A stretch of DNA of 64,000 nucleotides from Liolophura sinensis (lineage: Eukaryota > Mollusca > Polyplacophora > Chitonida > Chitonidae), in NCBI RefSeq assembly GCF_032854445.1, contig NC_088295.1, forward strand, positions 30,367,385 to 30,431,384. The letters run 5' to 3'. Within the stretch, counting starts at the first letter, position 1. The number at the start of each line of letters is the position of its first letter. Both the position numbers and the translations under genes were made by a program. Below the pieces are notes generated by a model, which saw nothing but the letters and a program-made list of their open reading frames with translations, was not told where the DNA came from and did not search any database. Shown here piece after piece: positions 15,101 to 27,100 of this stretch.

Positions 15101-18100
15101 TGGCTTCTTCCTCAGCGATGATAAACACACATGTACAAAAGGTAGCTGCTTCACCTTCAGAAAACAGAATCTATGTTTTATTTTTATGCTGTTTTTCAAA
15201 ATGTCTTTTCAATGTCAGTGCCATTTTGTGCATATTCTACATACATGTCTTGAGACGTGAGGCTTTAAAATAAATAGTTGTCAGTAGGTGAATTAGTCTA
15301 TGCAGGACTAATGGTCAGAAATGTGATGTATTAATATTCATGTCTTTTTATAGGCCTGCATGAGAGTCATGGGTTAAATTCCCTCTGACTCAGTTTCCTT
15401 TCACTATAATGCTGGGCATTGTCATATAAGGAAAATATTCTTGAGTACTGTTTAAAACACAAATGAAAGATGAACACAAGTGAAGATTTTCACTGTTCTG
15501 CAGATTTCAAACAGGCTGCATGTAGGCAGGGAATTTGTAGATTAGCTTGTGGGGCCTTGTGCCAACATCAGCTGTTAATGATACTTGTTTGGCCGCTTTT
15601 GGAGTCTGATTTTTGATGACAATAACATTTCACATGCACTAGTGTGGAGTCCATATCTGTATACATATGTCACATGTGCAAAGTTCGTCGGTAACTTGTC
15701 ACATGTGCAAAGTTCATCAGTAACTTGTCACATGTGCAAAGTTCGTCGGTAACTTGCCACGGGTCAAAGGTTTATTCTAGACAACAATCAAATGAATAAA
15801 TAAATTTAATTGTGGTTGTAACTTTGTGTTGTCAGAAAACAACGACCCATGCTCTAGCGTAACCCACAAGTGTGAATACGGCTGTAAGCTGGTGAACGGT
15901 GCGGCCCAGTGTTTCTGTGCTCTGGGGTACAGAGTGGAGCAGAATGGAACCTGTTCAGGTTAGAGGAGGGGTTCATTTCATTGGGAGAATTTGACAAACT
16001 ACACATACAGAAGTTCAAATCACAGAAAAGAACACCTCGGTTTCTGCTGTAATGCTGCAGTGCTTATGAACTACTTAACATTATTAAAAGTGTGTTATGA
16101 CCACACATATACCAAAAAGTGTTATATATATAATGTTATATTATAAGGCATATTATGTTAACAGAAGAGTACTGCTTTGTTATAAAAGATGTAAAGGGGT
16201 TAAGTTTACAAGTTCCCCAACACATGTTTCAAGCTTTCAGGGAAGATAATGCAACACATGTAATATCAGTTCAAATAATAATTGTATGGATGACATTTTA
16301 ATTCATGATTTTTATGTAGAGTAGGCATTCAAATGAATTCAGAAGTGTTATTTTTGTCACATAGTGAATGAAGTTTAGAAGAATGGAGAATTTTCATGCT
16401 GAAAGGTTCATGATGAAGTATAGTTTACCTTGTCACATATATTTCTTTGAACAGTTTGTTTCAAAGTGAAATTTGAAGATGTTTCCATTATTACTTGGAT
16501 TTGAGTTATTTTATTTACTTTTTTTCTAAAATATTTATCTTCACAAAAAATAAACCTGAAGAATTAAAATAATCAGATTCTAATTACAATTTGTTCCTTT
16601 TTTTGCAAAACAGGACATTGACAAAGTAATATGTGTTGTTGTTTTCTGTCTCTGTCTGTTTTCAGATATTGATGAGTGTAAGACATCACTGTGTTCTGCA
16701 ATTTGTGAAAACACACCTGGAAGTTTTACCTGCAGCTGTAACCCTGGTTACAAACTAGCCTCTGATGGGCTTGCTTGTGAAGGTTAGGCTTGAAAATGAT
16801 TCTGCCACTGGCAAATGTGGCAACATCCTAAACACAAAACAAATTTTTCATGCTTAAGTCAGTTAAACTTTATGGTAAGCTTTATTTCATTTCACATACA
16901 AATCACTTTTATATATTGTTATATTTAATACTTGTGTAAAGATACCATTAGAAACAAATCTACAAACATTTCTGTTCCACTTTCATGAGTTTGTTCTTTT
17001 GTAAATTCATACAGTGAGAACAAGTCCAGTTAAGTGCAGCTTGTAATGTTGAATATTCCATTGTCTGATAAGTCAAGAGTCAAAGAGTAAATTTCAAAGC
17101 TCTATATTGAGCTTAACTCTTAGCATTTTACATCTTAGCTATCATCTGAACTTGTGCATACTTAAGTTTAATTGCAGTTGGGTAATCAGGCTTTTCCATG
17201 TATTCAGATTTTTCCATTCTTCCTAAAGTAATGAACCTGTTTCCCTGAAACGCATGAACTGCTCAATCAGACTAGCTACTAGTTGTTCTTTATGAAGGGC
17301 TTTGACATTTTAAACTGGTATTCTGATAGCACAAACTAGTACGGGACACATGTTGCTTCTGCAATACTTCTAGAATGCTTGTCCACTCTGCCAGATGAGA
17401 GGCGCGTATTGAAGTTTCAAAACTCTAGTTACCATCATGTTATAAACTTGTTGCTCATAGGTTGTTTCTGTGTTTAGTGTGTGATGGCCTCCACTGGGGA
17501 GACAACTGCAGGCGGCTGTGTACCTGTAGTGAACACGCCTCAAGCTGCTCTAACTCCCAGGGCTGTTTGTGCAAGCCTGGCTGGACTGGGGAGCACTGTG
17601 ACGAGGATGTGAAGGAGTGTGATACAGCCTCCTGTGGATACCTACGACATTGCATAGACACACCGGGCTCGTACAGATGCCAGTGTATGGCAGGATACAA
17701 AGAGGAGGATGGCCAGTGTAGGGGTGAGTGTCTGATGCCCTCTACTATTTAATTCCTGTGTATAAAGCCTCTCCATACTCCATGTACTCACAATATAACA
17801 ATATACTCCATACTGGCAATATACATGTATACCATTTCAGAATTTGATTTTCATGTTCATGTAGAGTTGTACATGTGTCTATCTCATATCCAGCAGCTTA
17901 TATGACGTTGACATGCCCAGACTCAGTGTTGATATGGTAGATGGGAAATAATTATAACTCTTTTTAATATTGCACTGGTTATCTATTTATCAGGCTTTGG
18001 TTATTTTGTGCTGTGATGTTTTCTGCAGTGGTTTCACCATTAAAATGTCTGGCCATTTGTGCATGTAAATTCATAGTCAGTTGATTGATGGATTGATCGA

Positions 18101-21100
18101 TGGCAGTGTTTAAAACTGGCCTTCCGTAACATACAATGTGTATTCAGCTTGGGTGAAAGGGATCTTCGAAACACTGCATGTATTAAAGATCACCTACTGC
18201 TGCTGTAATAAGGTCAAAAATTCCAAATCTGCAAAAGTGTTTGGATCTTTATGCATGTAGATACATCAGCTTGGAGTAAACAAACTTTAATATTGTTCTG
18301 TTTGTTGTTGCAGATATCGATGAGTGCTCCTTGGGAGGAATTTATAATTGTACTCAGGATTGCCAGAATACAATGGGCAGTTTCCAGTGTACATGTGCCC
18401 CAGGGTACCAAGGAGATGGTCAAGCCTGTACAAGTGAGCGAGACTGGCTATGAAAGTGTTCATACCCTAATGACCTAAAAATTCAACAACAACAAAAAGA
18501 GCATTTTGGAGGCAAATAAGTGTCATGAGATACATTTTCATGACTTCTGAACAGGTCCTAATATTGACATTTTCCCAGTAGGATATCATCCTACCTTCTA
18601 AACTTCTCTCAAATCACCTTTCTTGGACGAAATGTCAGGTCATTTAGGGTAAATAAGTGTCATGAGATACATTTTCATGACTTCTGAACAGGTCCTAATA
18701 TTGACATTTTCCCAGTAGGATATCATCCTACCTTCTAAACTTCTCTCAAATCACCTTTCTTGGACGAAATGTCAGGTCATTTAGGGTAAATAAGTGTCAT
18801 GAGATACATTTTCATGACTTCTGAACAGGTCCTAATATTGACATTTTCCCAGTATGATATCATCCTACCTTCTAAACTTCTCTCAAATCACCTTTCTTGG
18901 ACGAAATGTCAGGTCATTTAGGGTATGCTATCTGTCTGTGTCTTGAGTCAGAATGAAATTGGCAGAACAAGCTTTCGACCTACAATTACAATTACAATAT
19001 CTATTAATTATTTATGTAATATCTGATTGTTGCTTAAAGGAAAAGACCTCTAAAACTCGAAGTAGACTACCTAAAACTGTACATAAACATACTTTCATTT
19101 GTTTTTTTAGATTTTTGTGAAAAGAGTTAAAGGCACTGGAACATTTGAATTATAAGGTTGGCTTTATGGACCATACTACCAGAGGTTAGGAACTCTTACG
19201 TCACATGAAGGTTTTTCAACTCCAATCATGACATTGAAAGTTGGAATAACTGTTTTTACCCATGAGTGAAAGATTACTGAAATGATGTTCCCAAAAATTC
19301 TTTCCTTCTGGTGAACATCAGGAAAAAAGGTGATATGACGTCAGAGTTCCTAGATACCGTCGGTATGGCTTATAAAAGCCCACCATAGTTTTCAAATATT
19401 TGAGTATCTTTCAACACTTAAAAAAATCTGAAAAAAATAAATGAAAGTATTTTTATTCATAGTTTTTAATTATCTGTATGCTGAACTTTGCTTTGTATTT
19501 TAGGTTTCTTTTACCTTTATGTCATACTCCAAAATTGTTCAGGTATGCAATAGAGGTCATTTCTGTTAGTGGAGGAAACCAGGGTGCTCAGGGAAACCAG
19601 TGAGCTTTGACAGGCTACTGACAAAGATTAATCCCCATTTTTGAAGTACATGTACAATGTATGCACAGTATGTTGGTGGAAGTCAAATGTCCTTCAGTGA
19701 AAGTTCAGTGACACGTCATCAGCTGTGTCATCAAATAAGTCAGTTTCGACAAATCAGTGACATGAAACTGTCATTTCAGAAATGCTGTAGAAGGGTAGGA
19801 ATGGCATGATCAGCGCTTGGTGTTGGAGTGTGGAGGGGAATATACACCACTACATAACTGTGCAATCAGCACTGTGCAGGAAGGAAATGCCAGTAAACTT
19901 TGTGTTTCTCTCTTTCAGATGTTGATGAATGTGCAACTGGAATTCATCGGTGTCAGCACAAGTGTGTTGATGTCACAGGAAGTTATAACTGTGAATGTTA
20001 CCAAGGCTACGCTCTGAATGATGACAGGTTCACATGCACTCAAGGTAGATTGGTTTTACTTTTGTAGTTTATTTAAAACAATGTCAAGATGTTTTATAAT
20101 CTGTGGTGATCTATGAATACAAAGTGGCTGCTTTGAATTGATCAGACATCATTTTATTTAGAATCATTATCATTACCAGAAATGATAGGATGTTGATGCA
20201 GCTGCTAATACGAGTAGGATGAAATGGAGACGATAACTTTGAAGTTCTGTATGGTTATATACATTGTGGCCTGTTTCTGATACAATGCCATATGGAATAT
20301 AATATTTATTTCCTCTATGTATTCCACATGCTACTTCCTGTAAGGTTTTACATCAGATTCTTCTTGTCACTTCATATTAAGCCTTGCTGTATTCATGTAA
20401 GGTTTTGTGTCCTATTGTATATTGACACTTGTGTGTATACTTTGAAACTCTCAGTGGGTAAATGGGGCCTCCGTGGATCAGTTGGTTAGCGCGCTAGCGC
20501 AGTGTGATGACCCAGCAGTCTCTCACCAATGCGGTCGCTGTGAGTTCAAGTCCAGCTCATGCTGGCTTCCTCTCCGGCCCTACGTGGGAAGCAACCTGCG
20601 GATGGTCATGGGTTTCCCCCAGGCTCTGCCCGGTTTCCACCCACCATAATGCTGGACGCCGTCATATAAGTGAAATATTCTTGGGTACAGTGTAAAACAC
20701 CAATTAAGTAAATAAATAAATAAATCAGCGGGTAAATATTTTGGCCCATTATTATTAATACAGTGTCACAGATATAGAAAAGAATTTAAATTTCCTATTC
20801 CACATGTTTTTCATGTGAGGTTTTATGTGCTGTTCATGGCAACAGTTTTATCCAATGCTACATGCTACTTCATTCTATTTCAGTTGCAACAAATTGTGAC
20901 CTGAACTGTGATCAGATCTGTAACACAGAATCCACCAATGCTACCTGTGACTGTTTTACTGGGTATGAGAGGAAAAGTGACCGATGTGAAGGTAATAACT
21001 CCTGTTACCAACACAGATGTCAGAGTGTATATTCAGTATGTTGTATTATGTTTCATGCTTTAGATGGGACATCTGGCATGCAAAGTAAATGGTGAATGGA

Positions 21101-24100
21101 ATAATGGCGGATGAATGGAATAATGGATATACTAGCCTTTCACTGATGAGGTCACAAAGTCAAGTCCATCATCTTCATTTAAAGTCATTACAAATCACAA
21201 ACATTTAAAACCAAGCTTGCAGTCTGGATGTTTCAGTCCACAAATGCTTTCTTATCACCTCAATATTTTTTTATTGCGTGATTGGACATGTCATGAAATG
21301 ACTTGGATTCCAATCTCTGTGGACTTGATAAGACAATCATAGCTTCAGATTTAGCTCAAATGTGATTGCTTGTTGAGACTGACTTGTCACCTGTCAACCA
21401 TGCACACATCCCATGCATGTGTCCTATCATTTGGACCTGCCAGTTTTGCCTGCATAGCCAGCCAGCGGGCCTTTTTAGAGATTACACACACATCCTACTT
21501 CGGCATGCCACCATGTCCAATCTGCCGTTCTGATTTATGACCTCTTCATCTAGGTCGATTTACATGTGAACATGTGAAAGGGATGTAAAATTTGAATCGC
21601 AAGTAAATATGCTTAAATTCAACAGTTTAGTATGTACTTCATGAAGGAACATAAATGTATAGAAAAGATACTTTTCTGAGCTTTTTCTCACTTTACCTGT
21701 AGATGTTTTGAGTTTTGCACCGAAGGATGAGATAAGTTATGTTTGACATGCAGTCAGTGCTGCTATTTGTTATCATAAATTCCTGATTTCTCATGATAGC
21801 ATGTACAGAAAGGTGGAATACAGAAATTAACTCTTAAACAAGGTGTGTGTATTTTATTAGACAGATACTACAACATTTGGCTTTTTCTGAACTGTTTACA
21901 GATATTGATGAGTGTAAGACACGCTGTGATGGCATGAATATGGTTTGTAAAAATACAGTTGGGAGATACAACTGTTCCTGCAATCGTGGATATAAGCTGA
22001 ATGCTGATGAATCGCAGTGTGAGGGTGAGTAGTACACCATTGCTGTTATATTTGTGTTGAATTTGGAGATTCACCAACTCTCACTGTTTGTAGGGCCTAG
22101 TTAACATTAAACAACTGATGATATCCGTATGGCCTTTTTCACAATCTGATGTTTACGAAAGACCTCGAGCTTGGTTCACAAAGCGCACACAGCACTACGG
22201 CCTTGTAACGACCAGTACTGTATGTATTAAGTCACTGTGGAAATCAAGCGCACTTAGTGTTACATGTACATGCGCTTTGTGAAATGGGCCCCATGTGTCT
22301 TCCACCAGTGTAGTAAAGTTATCTCCCTTTCACTCTCTGCTGTAGTCCTACATTTATTTGAAAGCTGCATGTACATGTAGATGTTGGTATGAGCTAAATT
22401 ACTCCTGTCATGTTATCCGTATTTTTATCAAAATAGACCAGATTATTTATTTGTTTATTTGATTGGTGTTTTATGCTGTACTCAAGAATATTTCACTTAT
22501 ACGACGGCGGCCAGCATTATGGTGGGAGGAAACCGGGTAGAGCCCGGGGGAAGCCCACAGCCATTTGCAGGTTGCTGGCAGACCTTCCCACGTACGGCCT
22601 GAGAGGAAGCCAGCATGAGCTGGACTTGAATTCACAGCGACCGCATTGGTGAGAGACTCCTGGGTCATTGCGCTGCGCTAGTGCGCTAACTGACTGAGCC
22701 ACGGAGGCCCCCTAGACCCGATTAGACTTTGTGGAAAAAGGGAGAGAATGTTCTGTCAACCGATCCCATTTTTCAGATCACTTAAATATTAATAACTGTT
22801 TTTGTCGTGACTACATGAAAAATAAAAATTGATTACATGGTTGAGTCGAACACAGTTTTAATAGAATTTCAGTATGAAATTTTCCATGTTTAAAGGGGAA
22901 AAAAAGAAGACACAAATATTGAATCTCAGATGCCTTGCACTTTTTTCAGTGTGTGACAGCTTTCACTGGGGTGATGGATGTGAGACACTGTGTAACTGTG
23001 GACAGGGAAGCTCACACTGTAACCACACCCACGGGTGTGTCTGTAAATCTGGGTGGACAGGTACCCTATGTGACACAGACATCCTAGAGTGTGAGTCACA
23101 AGGAACCTGTCCCCAGGGGGAGACCTGCGTGGAACTTCTGGGTAGTTACAAGTGTGCATGTCCTCCAAATTACAAGAGAGAAAACACCAGCTGTGTAGGT
23201 AAGATCACCTGAAGTTAATATTTATCAATTATTTCAATGACTTTCCTGTGCATAAGTAATTGATGTGCCGACGCATTCAGAGGCTGTTCCTTGTTCAGTA
23301 GTGTTTCGATGTATAATCATAGAACCTAGTCATAACAAGGTTATATGAAGATTGGTCAATGTTACATCAGCAGGCACAGTATATGTTTTTCCAACGCTCT
23401 GTGACATGTACATGCATGTGTAATGGGAGCAGCTTTCCAGTGTTTGTACTAGCAGTAGGTAGTGGGAATTTCAATTTAGCTCAGTTGGCAGAGCGCTTTA
23501 CTTCGACTACTGAGACCCAAGTTTGAATTCTTATTTGATCCGCGTAGTGAAATCCTACATCCACTACACAGGGGCCGTGAACAAACAGGTTTCAAGAAGT
23601 AGGGGGTTCTGGGCATATGAACATGCCTTGGGAGATAGGAAGGATATGAGTGGGGAGGAGTGTAACGAGAAAGCTTTCCAGTGCCTATACTAGCTGGGGC
23701 TGGTAGGAATTTCCTTTCAGCTCAGTTGATAGAGCGCTGGACTTCGGCTGCTGAGATTTGAGTTTGAATCCTGGTATGACCATCTAGAGTGAAATCCTTC
23801 AACAATTACACATGTACTTTGAAAATTTCTTTATTCCGACAACTGTCATTTCTATTATTCTTCATGTCAAGAAAAGTATTTATTTTGGTCTGTAAACATG
23901 TATCACGTACTTGTAACTTTGCTGTTGACCTTTGTTTTACTGTTGTAGATATAGATGAATGTACTGACAACAGCCACGACTGTGTGCAGAATTGCATCAA
24001 TACAATGGGAGGATTTACCTGCTCTTGTTTCCCTGGATACAGAAATGTGTACAATAATGGATCAGTCTGTCAAGGTATTTATTGTTCTGTCAATGAAAAT

Positions 24101-27100
24101 TAATTGTAATCCATTCTGAAATCATAGATTTCTTCATTATTCCTGGATAAAATCAGAAATTTACATGATTGTACATTTTGTAGATCTGAAACTGATTTAT
24201 ATCAGTGTAGTTGAATTAATTTATTAGTATGTAATAAACATTTTTGTGATGTTTGTTTGTTCCGCAGAAATCAATGAGTGCATGGAGGGTAATGTATGTA
24301 ATCAGATCTGTACGAACATTGAAGGCGGTTATTTGTGTTCCTGTCATCAAGGCTTCACACTGGATTCTGATAACCAGAACTGTTCTCCAGGTAATCATGT
24401 GGTTATGTGTTTCCCTGTCATCAAGGCTTCACACTGGGTCCTGATAAGCAGAACTATTCTTCAGGTAATCATGTGGTTATGTGTTTGCCTGTCTTCAAGC
24501 CTTCACACTGGGTCCTGATAAGCAGAACTGTTCTTCAGGTAATCATGTAGGTATATGTTTCCCTGTCATCAAGGCTTCACACTGGGTGCTGATAAGCAGA
24601 ACTGTTCTCCAGGTAATCATGTAGGTATGTGTATTCCTGTCATCAAGGCTTCACACTGGGTCCTGATAAGCAGAACTGTTCTTCAGGTAATCATGTGGTT
24701 ATGTGTTTGCCTGTCTTCAAGCCTTCACACTGGGTCCTGATAAGCAGAACTGTTCTTCAGGTAATCATGTAGGTATATGTTTCCCTGTCATCAAGGCTTC
24801 ACACTGGGTCCTGATAAGCAGAACTGTTCTTCAGGTAATCATGTAGGTATATGTTTCCCTGTCATCAAGCCTTCACACTGGGTGCTGATAAGCAGAACTG
24901 TTCTCCAGGTAATCATGTAGGTATGTGTATTCCTGTCATCAAGGCTTCACACTGGGTCCTGATAACCAGAACTGTTCTTCAGGTAATCATGTAGGTATAT
25001 GTTTCCCTGTCGTCAAGCCTTCACACTGAGTCCTGATAACCAGAACTGTTCTCCAGGTAATCATGTAGGTATGTGTATTCCTGTCATCAAGGCTTCACAC
25101 TGAGTCTTGATAACCAGAACTGTTTTTCAGGTAATCATGTAGGTATGTGTTTTGCTGTCATCAAGGCTTCACACTGGGTCCTGATAATCAGAACTGTTTT
25201 CTAGGTAATCGTGTAGGTATGTGTGTTCCTGTCATAAACGCTTCACACTGAGTCCTGATAACCAGAACTGTTCTCCAGGTAATCATGTAGGTATGTGTTT
25301 TGCTGTCATCAAGGCTTCACACTGGGTCCTGATAATCAGAACTGTTTTCTAGGTAATCGTGTAGGTATGTGTGTTCCTGTCATAAACGCTTCACACTGAG
25401 TCCTGATAACCAGAACTGTTCTCCAGGTAATCATGTAGGTATGTGTATTCCTGTCATCAAGGCTTCACACTGAGTCTTGATAACCAGAACTGTTTTTCAG
25501 GTAATCATGTAGGTATGTGTTTTGCTGTCATCAAGGCTTCACACTGGGTCCTGATAATCAGAACTGTTTTCTAGGTAATCGTGTAGGTATGTGTGTTCCT
25601 GTCATAAACGCTTCACACTGAGTCCTGATAACCAGAACTGCTCTCCAGGTAATCATGTAGGTATGTGTTTCTCTGTCATCAAGGCTTCAGTCTGGGTCCT
25701 GATAACCAGAACTGTTCTCCAGGTAATCATGTAGATATGTGTGTTCCTGTCATCAAGGCTTCAGGCTGGATTCAGATAACCAGAACTGATGCCCTATTCT
25801 ATTTATCTCTTTGATTTGTGTTTTACACCGAATTAAAAATGTGTCACCTATATAGCCTTAGCCTTAACCGTCATTATTGTGGGAGGAAATGAGCTGGACT
25901 TGAACTCAAAAGTCACTGCATTGGTGAGATGCTCCCAAGTTATTGTGCTGCTCTATAAACATAGGGTGTGAGGAGTCAGACTTTATTGACAAGTAAAGTG
26001 CATGTATGGTACAGTTGATGTTTCAGGCTGGTCTTCTCTACTTGCAGATGGTGGGGAGTCAGCCTGTGTAAACCACACAGAGAACTGTGAATATGGATGT
26101 CATAAGGACGGCAACTCGCAGACTTGCTTCTGTCCAGCAGGACAAGTTCTACAGGCTGACAATGCAACATGCCAGAGTATGTATGATTGCTCTCACTGAC
26201 ATATCATTATAATGCAACAAGCCTACTATAACGCTGTCTACAGCCAGAGCATTGTTAATGCCACAGCTGATGGGTCCTTAAGCCAGTAAGGCTGTTGGCT
26301 CAAACCCTGCTCTCTGTGGTTTCACTGTAAGCTCAAGTCAGGACAATTGTCAGCCAGGTGTGTGTGCCTGGGGAAGAGCAGTCCAGGCCTTGATGACAGG
26401 ACTGCATGGACTGCACTCCATGCAATCTGATTTTCTCAGCCTCCAAACCTTGATGGCATGCTGTCATAAAAGTGAGATATTCTTATGACCTGAAACTCCA
26501 GGCACATAAGTTCATTAAAATTAACTCGCTTTCTGTGGTTTACCCTTGTTTCCTAGTATATACAACTGACAACCAAAATACACTGTACGTGAAGTATTCT
26601 TGAGTGGTATATTAAACCCTGAGTCAAATAAATAAAAATATGAATGACGATGCATGCCAGTTACAGTAGGTTGCCTGTTTGAACTCCCACCGGTTTTGCT
26701 GCTGACTTTGTCTGGATGTCTGTCATAAACCTGATATAATATAGATGGTGTTAGCCACCTAAATGTCACTATATCCATATCTTCCTGGAAGTTATGAAAC
26801 TTTCCTACCTAGATAATGAGCAAAGCGTGATGATCATCATTGCATGGCAGAATGAATAAATGTGTGTAATACATAGTTTTCATTTGTCTGTGAAGCTCAC
26901 TCTTCAAACTAATCAACATGCCTTCTTCAGGCTGTTCCAGTGACTTAGTATTGGATCTGTTTTGTTACAATACATGCATGTTCAGGAAAACACTGTTCTG
27001 ATATGACTAAAATATTGTTGAGAACAATGTTCAACCCAAATCAGACAAACAAACCAATGTAGATAATGTGTTCGGTGTAAACTATAGATCTGAGCTGGTA

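Noticed and set aside
20504-20695. Short open frames over SINE copies (also at 22471-22702, 54196-54431 and 58655-58867)
   Set aside because: They lie within SINE A sequence and repeat the same peptide fragments in different copies; not genes.
23480-23560. Possible tRNA gene
   Set aside because: A-box and B-box-like sequences are present but no complete cloverleaf closes, and the unit is tandemly repeated with non-tRNA sequence.
24391-25790. CRISPR-like or satellite array
   Set aside because: Direct 74-bp tandem units without unique spacers, in an animal intron and homologous to the adjacent exon.
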